Below, piece by piece: positions 8,089 through 17,618 of a stretch of 64,000 nt of DNA. Position 1 is the first letter of the stretch; every line of letters begins with the position of its first letter. The translations under genes and the position numbers were made by a program. This DNA comes from RH-AL1 sp965198715 (GTDB lineage: Bacteria; Pseudomonadota; Alphaproteobacteria; Rhizobiales; Beijerinckiaceae). Where the stretch lies: NCBI GenBank assembly GCA_965198715.1, contig CBDAPV010000001.1, positions 1,860,001 to 1,924,000 on the forward strand, in the 5' to 3' direction. Under the pieces are notes generated by a model. It did no database searches, was not told the DNA's origin, and saw only the letters and a program-made list of their open reading frames with translations.

Positions 8089-8907
8089 TTGACGCAACGT
8101 GTAAGCAATTCGTTGGATGGAAAAAACTGTTGGGGTCATGAATTGACGTTGCAAGATGTTGCCTTGTCGGTGTCGGCGGAGCCGGTCCAGCTACGCAATG
8201 AATGCATTTGCCCACTGGACCAAGATTCGAATGATGGGTCCTCATTCGCGCCGGCTGCTGGTCACTTTGATGTTGGCGATGATCTTAAAAAGATAACGGT
8301 CTCTCCTTACCTAACATCTTTCGTAAAGACAGTCCTTGATCGCCTAGGAGGCTGCATTCTCCTGCTGTTCTTTTCGATGGTGCTGATCGCGTTTGGGTTG
8401 ATTGTTATTTGCACGAGCAGTGGCCCCGCCTTGTTTATACAAAAGCGCTACGGTCGCGATGGGAGCACATTTCCGATCTACAAACTGCGTTCGATGCGCG
8501 CAGTAACATCAACGGACTTCAAACAGGCGGCTAAAGGCGATCCTCGGATCACGAAAATCGGCCAGTTTATTCGCAAAACCAGCATCGACGAACTACCCCA
8601 ACTGCTCAACGTGGTCAGAGGAGAGATGTCGTTGGTGGGCCCGCGACCCCATCCGATTTCGCTCGACGATCAGTATTCTCCTCAAATACCGGATTACGAA
8701 AAGCGTTTTTGTGCCGCACCAGGAATGACCGGACTTGCGCAAGTCAGTCGCGCCCGGGGCGAGACTCCTACCGTTGCCCACATGCGCAGGCGTATCGACT
8801 TCGACCTGATCTACGTGCAGCAAGCGAGCTTCTTGCTCGATGTCAAGATCCTCTTGCTCACAGCAAGGGAAGTATTCTTCAGCCCGACACGGGACGACGT
8901 ATTCTAG
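8089..8907 (+). CDS. Priming sugar-phosphate transferase (bacterial sugar transferase)
   Basis: This is a monotopic phosphoglycosyl transferase, which starts a repeat unit by moving sugar-1-phosphate from a UDP-sugar to undecaprenyl phosphate. After a polar, non-conserved leader of about 70 residues comes one membrane segment (~residues 87-108). The catalytic core follows: FIQKRYGRDGSTFPIYKLRSM, then TSIDELPQLLNVVRGEMSLVGPRP and the C-terminal PGMTGLAQVSRARGE block. The Asp-Glu pair of SIDELPQ is the catalytic dyad of the family. The start is uncertain because only TTG/GTG codons are available (TTG 8089 taken). The Wzc-like gene follows 44 bases later, so an operon is likely. Confidence 0.9.
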   Translation: MTQRVSNSLDGKNCWGHELTLQDVALSVSAEPVQLRNECICPLDQDSNDGSSFAPAAGHFDVGDDLKKITVSPYLTSFVKTVLDRLGGCILLLFFSMVLIAFGLIVICTSSGPALFIQKRYGRDGSTFPIYKLRSMRAVTSTDFKQAAKGDPRITKIGQFIRKTSIDELPQLLNVVRGEMSLVGPRPHPISLDDQYSPQIPDYEKRFCAAPGMTGLAQVSRARGETPTVAHMRRRIDFDLIYVQQASFLLDVKILLLTAREVFFSPTRDDVF

Positions 8908-8951
8908 AAGAACACGTTCGTCATTTCAATCGACAGCCGGCGAGCAGTACC

Positions 8952-10766
8952 ATGAATATCGCGCGTCAAAGCGTCGAGAAGACCCTCTTGAGCATCATCC
9001 TGCAGCGTTGGAAGATAGGCGCTGTTGTCACACTGGTATTGTTCACGATCATGGTGACGATCGTCGCCGGGCTGAAGCCCCGCTATGCGGCGCATACGCT
9101 CCTGTTGTTGCCGTCGACGCCCAATACCGAACTCACACAGCAAGCTGCGCAGGCGACCACCCCGCAGACGGATCCCTTCATTATCCGCAGCTACGCCGAA
9201 ATCGTGCTTGGCGACGAGCTGTGCCGCAGCGTGATCCGCAAGCTCGATCTTACGAGTAACCCCGCGTTTCAACCCCACGAGGGCCGTGGACATCGTTTGC
9301 TAGCCTACATCAAGACCAACCTGCTCCATGTCAAAGAGTCGAACACCAAAAAATTCGAGAAGAAGGAAGCTGACGAGGATACGGCACTCATTCTCTACAA
9401 GAAGCGACTCAGCGCCTTCAACGACGGGCGATCCCTAACGTTGGATCTCGCTTTCGAGCTCGAGGATCCCGATCTCGCGACCAAAATCGTCAACGACCAC
9501 GCCGACGCCTATATCGCGGCCCAGATCGCCTATCGCTACAGCGAGGCGAATATTAAAGTTCAGTGGATGAAGAGGCAACTCGATGCTTCCGCCCAGCAAC
9601 TGCACGCCGCTGAAGTCGCCCTCCAGTCGCATTCGACGCCGCTCGGCAACGCGGCTCAAGGCGCGGATCAAACCGCGGAGCTGAAATCGAAGAAGGCCTT
9701 CGCCGACGCGCAGGAGACTGTCTACGCCAATCTCTTGAACCGTTACAACATCATGGCGGCTGAGAAGAACTACGTCGGATCCGACACTCGCATCGTTTCG
9801 CCGGCGGTTGTGCCGACCCATCCTAAGTTCCCCAATACTCCTCTTTTCATCGCGATCGCGGGTGTCGCTTCTCTGATCGGCGGCTGCGTCGCCGCATGGT
9901 TCTCAAGCCTTTTCGGCCGTACGCTCGATGCCGAAGCACTTGGGCTCGACATCGGGACAAGCTTTCTTGGAACCGTGCGGTTTCCGCGTCCGGGATCCAT
10001 GGCCGGCATCGGAACGGCTCGCCGTATGCGACGCGCCGTTTTCTGGGAACAAATTCGAACCGTGCGGAGCTCACTTGGCATCAACGTCAACGATGGTTCG
10101 GTAATCCTCATTACCTCGCATTCCCCGCATGAGGGCAAGTCAGTCGTGGCTGCTTCCTTGGCGAGAGCGGTTGCCTCCAGCGGGACCAGAACCCTGCTTT
10201 TTGACGCCGATATGCGCCGACCTTCGGCTCACAAGCTCCTGGGTCTCCCTATCGTAAGGGACAGCCAGCGCGAGCACTGGAGAAGCCAGGATCAGCCGTC
10301 TCCGAAAGCTATCTTGCCCGTGCCGGGTGCGCCTGACCTCTGCTTGTTCTCTCCATGGCTTTTTGGCGCCGACGTCGACGCCATGGCCGGAGCGCGTTTC
10401 AGAGCCGTGATTGAAGCTCTGAGGCGCGAGTTCAAGGTGATTATTATTGACACGCCGCCGGTCGGCATCGTCGCCGATGCCCTCAACGCGGCGGAACTCG
10501 CAGACATCACCATTGTGGTGGCACGCGCGACGAAGAGGCCTTCGGAGCGCTTGCGCAAGGTCATAGCCAGCCTGGAAAGCCACGGAGCTCGGGTTCGCGG
10601 CTTCGTTCTCACGCGCAACGGTAGTCCGAAATCGACTGGGTACACGCATCTCGGCGATGTCTTGAAGAACGATCGCCTCGTCGATGTGGTGCCGATCCCT
10701 ACGCGTAAATCGGTCGCTTCGACTGTGGTCGATGCGGGAGTGAGCCCGGTCGCAGAAGCCTCCTAG
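8952..10766 (+). CDS. Wzc/ExoP-like polysaccharide co-polymerase with BY-kinase domain
   Basis: The 604-residue protein has an N-terminal membrane helix (~22-40), a Wzz-type periplasmic region with helical stretches, and a second helix (~295-317). A cytoplasmic P-loop domain of the bacterial tyrosine kinase type follows. The Walker A is SHSPHEGKSVVAAS (His where Gly is usual), Walker A' is LLFDADMRRP and Walker B is VIIIDTPPV. Such proteins control chain length and couple polymerisation to export. The C-terminal tyrosine cluster usual in Wzc is absent; only one Tyr is visible in the last ~50 residues. ATG 8952 is chosen because the membrane helix follows at the usual distance. Confidence 0.88.
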   Translation: MNIARQSVEKTLLSIILQRWKIGAVVTLVLFTIMVTIVAGLKPRYAAHTLLLLPSTPNTELTQQAAQATTPQTDPFIIRSYAEIVLGDELCRSVIRKLDLTSNPAFQPHEGRGHRLLAYIKTNLLHVKESNTKKFEKKEADEDTALILYKKRLSAFNDGRSLTLDLAFELEDPDLATKIVNDHADAYIAAQIAYRYSEANIKVQWMKRQLDASAQQLHAAEVALQSHSTPLGNAAQGADQTAELKSKKAFADAQETVYANLLNRYNIMAAEKNYVGSDTRIVSPAVVPTHPKFPNTPLFIAIAGVASLIGGCVAAWFSSLFGRTLDAEALGLDIGTSFLGTVRFPRPGSMAGIGTARRMRRAVFWEQIRTVRSSLGINVNDGSVILITSHSPHEGKSVVAASLARAVASSGTRTLLFDADMRRPSAHKLLGLPIVRDSQREHWRSQDQPSPKAILPVPGAPDLCLFSPWLFGADVDAMAGARFRAVIEALRREFKVIIIDTPPVGIVADALNAAELADITIVVARATKRPSERLRKVIASLESHGARVRGFVLTRNGSPKSTGYTHLGDVLKNDRLVDVVPIPTRKSVASTVVDAGVSPVAEAS

Positions 10767-10790
10767 AACTTCGGCCCTGTCGAGGACGAC

Positions 10791-11999
10791 ATGACACACA
10801 CGACCGCATCGGAATTCGAAACCAGGCCGCAATCCTCACCTGCAACCGAGATTCGGCGCGTGCTTCACGTCGGACGAGTGGGCTTCATCGGAGGGGCCGA
10901 AAATATCCTGCTCACGTCGGCGTCCGGCCTCCAGAGAATGGGAATCAAGGCGTATCTCGCCTGCCCAAACGGTCCGCTGCGCGACCGGGCCGATGCGCTC
11001 GGCCTGACCACTATTCCGCTGGCGCTCTCGCGTATGCGAATTTCCGCCAATCCGCTGAAGCTCGCCGGCTATCTTCGTAGCTGGCTGAATTACTCTCGCA
11101 GGCTCGAAACCATCTGCCAGCAGCACGAAATTGAGCTTGTCCACGTCCACCATCCTGTGACAGCCTTGTACTGCAGCAGAGTGGTGAAGCGGCTCGCGCT
11201 CCCGCTCGTTTTACATCTTCATGAGGGGCCGCCCGGCCGCCCACTCTACAAGATCGCTCTCAAACAAGCCGCCAAGCTGGCCACGCGCATCATCTGCGTG
11301 TCCGCCGCTGGCCAGAAGTTGCTGGCTCTTGCCGGCGCCGATGAGAGCCGGTCGCTCATCGTCCACAATGGCGTGCGGGACGACTTTCTCCGCTATAGTC
11401 GCGACCTTCCGAAACCGAGCGATCGAACCAGCGGCCCCCGCATCGCCGTCATTGGCATGATCGAGAAACGCAAGGGGCAGGATATCTTCATCCAGGCCGC
11501 TGCCATGGTTCTCAAGATTTATCCTGACGCCGTCTTTGAGATCATCGGAGATACGCCGACCAACGATACAACGCACTACAAAGGTACATTAACAAAGCAG
11601 ATCCAAAATCTTGGCCTCATAGCTTGCGTGCGCATCTCGGCTTATCGCGACGACATCATCGATTGCATGTTGAGCCACGACATCATCGTATCGTCTTCGA
11701 TTGGGCTCGAGTCGCTGAGCCTCGTCATGCTCGAAGCTATGGCTTTAGGCCGCGTAATCGTCTCGTCCGACATCGGAGGCATCTGCGAGGTTGTGAACGA
11801 TGGCGTGAACGGCTTCATCGTGGAGCCTGGCAAGGCGCGCAGCTTGGCCGATGGTATCCTCCGCGCCCTCGACTCGCCGATCGAGGACATAGGCAAAGCC
11901 GCGGCTGAGAAAGCGCACAACCAATTTTCTACGGCGCAAATGTTGGACCGCATCCGCGAGGTTTACGCCGAGGTAACTTCGAAAAGGCAGGCCGCTTGA
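10791..11999 (+). CDS. Family 4 glycosyltransferase (GT-B)
   Basis: The 402-residue protein has the GT-B halves in order. The N-terminal domain carries VLHVGRVGFIGGAENIL, the GGAE loop common to GT4 enzymes, and VHVHHPVTALY. The C-terminal donor domain carries IAVIGMIEKRKGQDIFI, EIIGDTP, and the SSSIGLESLSLVMLEAMALG stretch holding the E-x7-E pair. It should add a sugar to the lipid-linked repeat unit in the cytoplasm. It begins 24 bases after the Wzc-like gene, and its stop overlaps the start of the first Wzy-like gene, so it is translated in one operon. Confidence 0.9.
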   Translation: MTHTTASEFETRPQSSPATEIRRVLHVGRVGFIGGAENILLTSASGLQRMGIKAYLACPNGPLRDRADALGLTTIPLALSRMRISANPLKLAGYLRSWLNYSRRLETICQQHEIELVHVHHPVTALYCSRVVKRLALPLVLHLHEGPPGRPLYKIALKQAAKLATRIICVSAAGQKLLALAGADESRSLIVHNGVRDDFLRYSRDLPKPSDRTSGPRIAVIGMIEKRKGQDIFIQAAAMVLKIYPDAVFEIIGDTPTNDTTHYKGTLTKQIQNLGLIACVRISAYRDDIIDCMLSHDIIVSSSIGLESLSLVMLEAMALGRVIVSSDIGGICEVVNDGVNGFIVEPGKARSLADGILRALDSPIEDIGKAAAEKAHNQFSTAQMLDRIREVYAEVTSKRQAA

Positions 12000-13492
12000 T
12001 GACGAGCAGCAGCACTTTTGCAGCCGCAGACATGGAGAAGTCGCCTACGTTGGAGCCGTGGCTGGCATCTTGCGTTGCTTTCATCCTTCCCATCATGCTC
12101 TGCGCCGCCCATCTTGGCTCAGTGGCGCGTTTCGCCTATCCCGTTCTCGCCTTTCTTTTTGCAGGCTGGCTCTATCAAAGAGGCTCGCCCTGGTACGCCG
12201 GCTTCACCGTTTGGCTTTTCTGCGCGGCGCCGCTCGTACGTCGGCTGGTCGATGAGCAGGGGGGATTCGATCCATCGAGCCCGGTCCTGCTGGCACCTTA
12301 CGTAGCCTGCTCCTTCGCCGGATTGGCGCTCATCGGTTTTGTCGGTCGTCGTCCCGCGATCGAGGCTCGCTCCTTTCTCGTGATCATCTTCTGCATCGGC
12401 TACGGCCTGATCCTCGCCTTCGCAAACGGCCGCTTTCTGTCCGGAATCATCGACGCGATGAAGTGGAGCGCCGGTCCGCTCTTCGCGCTGCACATGCTCC
12501 TGAACGCCGCCAAGCTGAGAGCTGTGCACCGTAGCATCGTCGTGGCGCTGCTCGTCGCCCTGCCGCTGATGTCGATCTACGGTATCATCCAGTATCTTGC
12601 GCCAATGAAATGGGACGTCGACTGGCTGACCAACATCCAGCAGATCGACCCCGGACTGTCCTCGATCGGTCAACCGGTCGCGTACGGGCTGCGGGTCTTC
12701 AGCACGATGAACTCGCCTGGTTCGTTCGCGGCACTCGCCTCGATCGGCATTCTCGTGGCGCTCCAGCGCCGTGCCGTATTTTCGCTGCCTCTGGTTGCGC
12801 TACTGGCAGTCGCTCTGTTGCTGACCCAATACCGCGCAGTCTGGGGCGGCACCTTGCTCGGGGTCCTCTATCTCGGCTTCCAAGGAAGCACCAGCGTGCG
12901 CTTCCGGATCATCCTGGCTTTCGCTGCCGTCGTCATGCTGATGACGTCCTCCGCTCTCGTTCCGCAGCTCAGGCAGGCCATCTCGCAACGCATCGACACG
13001 ATCGGGAATCTGCAGGCGGATCGCAGCGGAGAGGACCGCATGCACCAATATGACGAGTTCCTCTCAGACGACAGCGGCGACATCATCGTTGGAGCAGGAC
13101 TTGCAATCGACGGCCTGTCACGAAAGCTCGATGGAAAGACATCGGCCGTAATTGACAGCGGCATCATCGTGGTTTTCACGGCCCTAGGCATAATTTTTGG
13201 GACCGTGCTGCTGCTCGGTCTCGTGAGCTCGGTCGCTGTCAGCTTCTCACGCTATGCCGGCCGTTCGCCTCCCATCATCGGCTATCGAGCGGTGGCGATA
13301 GCTTCGTTCTGTCAGCTCCCGTTCGGGGCGGTTTTCGTTGGTGAGTCGGGCTTCTGCGTCTGGCTGTTCCTGGGCCTCGCCGCAGCCCACGCGCATGTCG
13401 GGCGAGAGGCCGCAAGAGCCGCCGTAAGCGGCGGGAGCGCAGGATTTGCGACCACCAAGATATTCGCCAGAGGTGTTCTCGGTGGGATCTGA
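11999..13492 (+). CDS. Wzy-like O-antigen/EPS polymerase, first tandem copy
   Basis: A ~497-residue polytopic protein with about ten to twelve hydrophobic segments and a long polar loop in the C-terminal half (roughly residues 330-385, containing HQYDEFLSDDSGD). This architecture is typical of Wzy polymerases, which join lipid-linked repeat units at the periplasmic face. Sequence between members is poorly conserved, so the call rests on topology and on its position between a glycosyltransferase and a flippase. The start codon overlaps the previous stop (ATGA at 11999; an earlier TTG-type start at 11996 is possible). A close paralogue follows immediately. Confidence 0.75.
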   Translation: MTSSSTFAAADMEKSPTLEPWLASCVAFILPIMLCAAHLGSVARFAYPVLAFLFAGWLYQRGSPWYAGFTVWLFCAAPLVRRLVDEQGGFDPSSPVLLAPYVACSFAGLALIGFVGRRPAIEARSFLVIIFCIGYGLILAFANGRFLSGIIDAMKWSAGPLFALHMLLNAAKLRAVHRSIVVALLVALPLMSIYGIIQYLAPMKWDVDWLTNIQQIDPGLSSIGQPVAYGLRVFSTMNSPGSFAALASIGILVALQRRAVFSLPLVALLAVALLLTQYRAVWGGTLLGVLYLGFQGSTSVRFRIILAFAAVVMLMTSSALVPQLRQAISQRIDTIGNLQADRSGEDRMHQYDEFLSDDSGDIIVGAGLAIDGLSRKLDGKTSAVIDSGIIVVFTALGIIFGTVLLLGLVSSVAVSFSRYAGRSPPIIGYRAVAIASFCQLPFGAVFVGESGFCVWLFLGLAAAHAHVGREAARAAVSGGSAGFATTKIFARGVLGGI

Positions 13493-13493
13493 T

Positions 13494-14981
13494 GTGACCA
13501 TCGATCGGCGCTTCGGCGCTCTCAACGGCGAGCTTTCGATCCTGGAAGGTTTCGCCGCAGCTTTGGTCGCGATCCTCATCCCGAGCCTCATGTACGCCGC
13601 GCACATTGGCGCCGTCGCCAAGTTCGCATATCCGGCCTCGGCCTTTCTCGCGGCCGGATACTTCTTCTACAAGCGATCACCTTGGTACGCTGGGCTCACG
13701 ATTTGGCTTTTCTGCGCGACCCCCTTGGTCCGACGTCTGGTCGACGAACAGGCCGGCTGGGATGCCTCGAACCCCGTCCTGCTCGCGCCTTACCTCGCCT
13801 GCTCATTCGCCGCTTTATCGTTAGGCGGCTTTCTCTTTCGCCGCCGTACCGGCACGCTCGGCCCATTCCTCCTGGTGATCGGCTGCATTGCCTACGGATT
13901 GCTCATGGCGATGGCCGAAGGACGCGTGCTCTCCGGCATCGTCGACGCGATGAAATGGAGTGCCGGGCCGCTCGTTGCCGTGTACGTGTTGGCCAATCAC
14001 ACTCGTGCCAATCTTCTGCACCGCGCAGCAACGCTGGCGCTGACCATCGCCGCTCCGCTGATGGCGGCCTACGGGATTGCGCAGTATCTGAGCCCGACTA
14101 AGTGGGACTCCGACTGGATGGTCAACGTGCAGAGCCTAGGGCTCGATTCGATCGGTGTTCCGGAGCCGTTCGCGCTCCGTGTCTTCGGCACGATGAACTC
14201 GCCAGGTTCGCTGGCGACCATCCTCATGGCTGGTATTCTCGTAACGCTTCAGCGGCGCTTCGTTTACGCGCTGCCTGCCTTGGCCATGATGGTGCTCGGG
14301 CTGCTGCTGACACAGTACCGCGCGGTATGGGCCGGCACGCTGATCGGAATCATCTACCTGGCTTATGCCGGAAGCGCCCGGCTTCGTTTTCAGGTCCTCG
14401 CCGCCGCTGCGGTTTCAATCTTCGTCATCAGCTCCTCTGCGCTTGTTCCCCAAGTACGGACAGTGATCTCTCAGCGCATCGACTCGATTGGTAACCTGCG
14501 CGCCGACGAAAGTGGCCAATCGCGTGTACACCAATATGACGAGTTCTTGAGTGACGACAGCGGCGACATGCTCACCGGCGCAGGTCTCGCAATCGATGGC
14601 GCGTCGCGCCGCCTCGACGGCAAGACGACTGCATTTATCGACAGCGGCATCATCGAGATCTTCACGGCGCTCGGGATCGGCGTCGGCACGCTGCTGATCA
14701 TAGGCTTGATCGGAGCAATTGGCGTGAGTTTCTCGCGCTTCGCGGAAGCGACGCCCGACATGATCCTTTATCGCGCGATTGCTTTGTCGTTGTTCTGCCA
14801 GCTCCCCTTCGGGAACGTCTTCGTCGGCGAGTCGGGCTTCTGCGGGTGGCTGTTCCTCGGCCTTGCTGCAGCCCACGTCGAGCGGCAAAGGGATAATGTT
14901 GCCACCGACCTGCCAGCTTTAAACGAGCGAGCGCCGACGCATCGGCCCGCGACTCAGTGGGCCTTGCGCCGCTTTGTCTAA
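13494..14981 (+). CDS. Wzy-like O-antigen/EPS polymerase, second tandem copy
   Basis: The ~495-residue product aligns with the preceding protein along its whole length. Shared blocks include RSPWYAGLTIWLFCA, PLVRRLVDEQ, VLLAPYLACSFA, SGIVDAMKWSAGP, FGTMNSPGS, LLLTQYRAVWAGTL and HQYDEFLSDDSGD, then the hydrophobic C-terminal block ending in FVGESGFCGWLFLGLAAAH. This is a clear tandem duplication that has since diverged. GTG 13494 sits one base after the upstream stop with GGTGGG ahead of it; the frame is open further upstream. Two polymerases may form different linkages, or one may have changed role. Confidence 0.75.
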   Translation: MTIDRRFGALNGELSILEGFAAALVAILIPSLMYAAHIGAVAKFAYPASAFLAAGYFFYKRSPWYAGLTIWLFCATPLVRRLVDEQAGWDASNPVLLAPYLACSFAALSLGGFLFRRRTGTLGPFLLVIGCIAYGLLMAMAEGRVLSGIVDAMKWSAGPLVAVYVLANHTRANLLHRAATLALTIAAPLMAAYGIAQYLSPTKWDSDWMVNVQSLGLDSIGVPEPFALRVFGTMNSPGSLATILMAGILVTLQRRFVYALPALAMMVLGLLLTQYRAVWAGTLIGIIYLAYAGSARLRFQVLAAAAVSIFVISSSALVPQVRTVISQRIDSIGNLRADESGQSRVHQYDEFLSDDSGDMLTGAGLAIDGASRRLDGKTTAFIDSGIIEIFTALGIGVGTLLIIGLIGAIGVSFSRFAEATPDMILYRAIALSLFCQLPFGNVFVGESGFCGWLFLGLAAAHVERQRDNVATDLPALNERAPTHRPATQWALRRFV

Positions 14982-16455
14982 GGGTGGAAACCTCATCGAC
15001 GTCGGCGCGCAGTTCGTGTCTTCGATCGCCGGGCGCGGCTGCTACCTTGGTCTCCAAGTCTTTCTCGCACGTCGACTGGGCCCAGAAAGCTTTGGCCTAT
15101 ATGCCGTCGCTTGGACCGTGGTTGGCTTGGTTGGCACATTGGCGCCAATCGGCATGCCCCAGGCTGTGCTCCGGTTTGGGGTGACCGGGCGCAAGGTACT
15201 TCGATCCCCCCCGCTGATACTCGCATCCGCGCTCGGTCTTGCCTGCTCGATTGCAGTCTGGGTAACCTCGGGCGTGACCGCGCGAGTGATCTTCGGCAGC
15301 GCCGCAGCGGCGCCGGTCATCGCCGCCTTTGCGCCCTCGATAGTTCTGCTCGCCATCTTCCAGGTCCTCACCTCGGCGATGCGAGGATCACAGGCCAACG
15401 TGGCTTCGGCCGTGGTCAGCGCGGTCATGTTCGCACTCTACTTCGCCGCTTGCATCGTGGCTTTCTACCTTTCCGGCAAGCCCTCGGCCATCACCGCGGG
15501 ATGGATGTATACACTGGCGCTCCTGGTCGCGTCGGTACCTGCAGCGTTGCTTCTCTGGAGGCGACCGCCTGCTTCGGCGATTCCGCGCATGGTCACGCTG
15601 ACCCGTTTCGGCCTGATCACCATGCTGATCCACAGCGCCAGTGTGTTGAACCTTTGGGCCGATCGTCTCATCGTCGGTGTCATGTCGAATGCCGAGGAGG
15701 TTGGCGTCTACCAGGTGGCCTCTCAGCTCGCCATGGTGGCGCTCGTCCTCCGGGTCGCCGTCATCAGCGTTTTCGAGGCCCGCGTGCCGAAGACCGACAG
15801 CATGGGTGCGCCGCCCGAGATCACCAAGGAGTTCATGTCTTCGACGCGCATCTTGCTCCATGTCACGGCCCCGGGTCTCGTCTGCCTCGCCGTGACCGCA
15901 GGGTTCTGGACCAGCACGCTGTTCGGCAAGGCGTATCTTGCGGCGGCCATCCCGCTCGCAATTCTCGTGGTTGGGCAGCTGTTTCAGAGCTTCGCCGGAC
16001 CCTCGGTCACTGCACTGCATATGACGGGCGGGGAGCGATACGCCGCGGGATTGACGATCGGCACCGGACTGCTGAACGTCATCGCCAATGTCGTTCTCAT
16101 CCCAATCTTCGGGCTGGCCGGATCCGCTGCGGCGTCCAGTCTCGCCAACGTGGTGCTCGGCGTTGAAGGTTGCCTGCGGCTGTACACGACAGGTAGACTG
16201 AAGCCGCGATTTGCTGACCTGGCGGACATCGTTCTGGCCGTCATGCTGTGTAGCGCACTCTCGCTCGCGTGGCGCGCTTATTTTAACGTCGACCATCTCG
16301 TGTCCGTCATCGCGCTCATAGTCAGCAATTACATTATCTATGGGGCGGTGGTCGCCCGATTCTGCCGGGTCGAGGACGAAATCCTCCAGTCGCTGTTCGC
16401 CGTCATACGCCGCTTTTCTGGCCATCGCTTCCCTAGACACGTGCCATCAGCTTGA
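14974..16455 (+). CDS. Wzx-like polysaccharide flippase (MOP superfamily)
   Basis: The 493-residue protein has about twelve to fourteen membrane helices. The N-terminal region reads GCYLGLQVFLARRLGPESFGLYAVAW, the typical first-two-helix pattern of Wzx/PST flippases, followed by MPQAVLRFG. A second characteristic block (DRLIVGVMSNAEEVGVYQVASQLA) marks the start of the second half. These proteins move lipid-linked repeat units across the inner membrane for the Wzy polymerase. The TTG start at 14974 overlaps the preceding stop, in keeping with the tightly packed operon. Confidence 0.88.
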   Translation: MSKGGNLIDVGAQFVSSIAGRGCYLGLQVFLARRLGPESFGLYAVAWTVVGLVGTLAPIGMPQAVLRFGVTGRKVLRSPPLILASALGLACSIAVWVTSGVTARVIFGSAAAAPVIAAFAPSIVLLAIFQVLTSAMRGSQANVASAVVSAVMFALYFAACIVAFYLSGKPSAITAGWMYTLALLVASVPAALLLWRRPPASAIPRMVTLTRFGLITMLIHSASVLNLWADRLIVGVMSNAEEVGVYQVASQLAMVALVLRVAVISVFEARVPKTDSMGAPPEITKEFMSSTRILLHVTAPGLVCLAVTAGFWTSTLFGKAYLAAAIPLAILVVGQLFQSFAGPSVTALHMTGGERYAAGLTIGTGLLNVIANVVLIPIFGLAGSAAASSLANVVLGVEGCLRLYTTGRLKPRFADLADIVLAVMLCSALSLAWRAYFNVDHLVSVIALIVSNYIIYGAVVARFCRVEDEILQSLFAVIRRFSGHRFPRHVPSA

Positions 16456-16532
16456 TATTTCCAATCGAAGCCGGCGGCGCACTTGTGCCCGCTAACGTCC
16501 TGCTTGTCGAGGTACAATTCTAGGAGACCGCA

Positions 16533-17618
16533 GTGCCTAATCGCTATTTTGTCTGTTCGCGCATGAAACCTCCAATAGAGTTCGACATTTCCGACGATAA
16601 ACCCGTTGACGACGCCGAGATCCCGTACTTTATCCGCGGCTTCCGTAAGCTTGAGAGCGACTACGGCCTTGATGGACGAATTGTTTGTTTCGCCTGGGGG
16701 GCAAATGTCAAATTGCCATTTTTAGGCCCGCACGTGATCGCTGTTCTCTATAGTGACGAGCACTGCCGTATTCCCGCTTACGTCGGCGAGGTTGAAGCAG
16801 TCTTCAAGGTAAGCGGTATCTTCCCCAATTTCGTCCCCCGCCGACGCCCGTTGCGGCTGGCGCAGATCGAAGCTGCGGAATTCCTGCGGAATCTGGCGCT
16901 GTGGCTTCCGCAAGGCTGGCGTTGGGCTCTGTCCGCAAGTGTGCGGGCCAAATGCCATGTCCTGCCGATGGGTTTCGGGTTTCCGACAAAGGTCCAGCCG
17001 CTGCCCTTTGAGGATCGGCCGCTGCTGATTTCCTTCCTCGGCAGCGTCGCCCGCCCCGACAGAAAAAAGTGGTTACGTAACCTGATCGGGACGCCCAAGG
17101 CCTACAGCCGCAATGCTGTTGTCGAGGTGCTCCGCGGCATGCAACGACGCTACGGGGAAGATCGCATCCATCTCAAGTTAAGCAGCGGATTCCAGGAGAG
17201 CATCAAAGACGCCGGTCGTATCTATTTCGACGAGCTGGCGCGCACCCAGTTCTGCCTCGCCCCGCGCGGCACGACGCATGAGACGTGGCGTCTCTGCGAC
17301 GGGTTCCGCTTCGGCTGCATCGTTATCGCTGATCGCTTGCCCCGACACACCTTCTACGAAGACAGCCCGATCATCCAGATTGAGGACTGGCGAGACCTAC
17401 CTGCTCTGATCGACGAGTTGCTGGCTGATCCGGCAAGGCTTCGTGACCTTCACGAGCGCGGCCTGAGCTATTGGCAGAACGTGCTTTGCGAGTGCGCGCT
17501 CGCCGCCCGCTGCGCCGCCGCGCTCGGTCTTGAGCGTCAGAGGGTGGCCGAGACGGTCCGATCAACGAGCTCTCGGAAAGCCAACCTGAAGCGCTCGGTA
17601 CCGAACGTCTCGGCGTGA
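16533..17618 (+). CDS. Exostosin-like glycosyltransferase (GT47-type)
   Basis: The 361-residue protein is recognised from its C-terminal half: QFCLAPRGTTHETWRLCDGF, then GCIVIADRLPRHTFYEDSPI and a DWRDLPALIDELL block. This is the exostosin-like pattern found in bacterial EPS loci, in which a conserved glycine/arginine loop and an acidic residue contact the nucleotide sugar. The N-terminal half is not recognised beyond LISFLGSV, a typical strand of the family. The GTG start at 16533 is preceded by AGGAG at 16521-16525. Its last 82 bases overlap the convergent GT4 gene on the other strand. Confidence 0.72.
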   Translation: MPNRYFVCSRMKPPIEFDISDDKPVDDAEIPYFIRGFRKLESDYGLDGRIVCFAWGANVKLPFLGPHVIAVLYSDEHCRIPAYVGEVEAVFKVSGIFPNFVPRRRPLRLAQIEAAEFLRNLALWLPQGWRWALSASVRAKCHVLPMGFGFPTKVQPLPFEDRPLLISFLGSVARPDRKKWLRNLIGTPKAYSRNAVVEVLRGMQRRYGEDRIHLKLSSGFQESIKDAGRIYFDELARTQFCLAPRGTTHETWRLCDGFRFGCIVIADRLPRHTFYEDSPIIQIEDWRDLPALIDELLADPARLRDLHERGLSYWQNVLCECALAARCAAALGLERQRVAETVRSTSSRKANLKRSVPNVSA

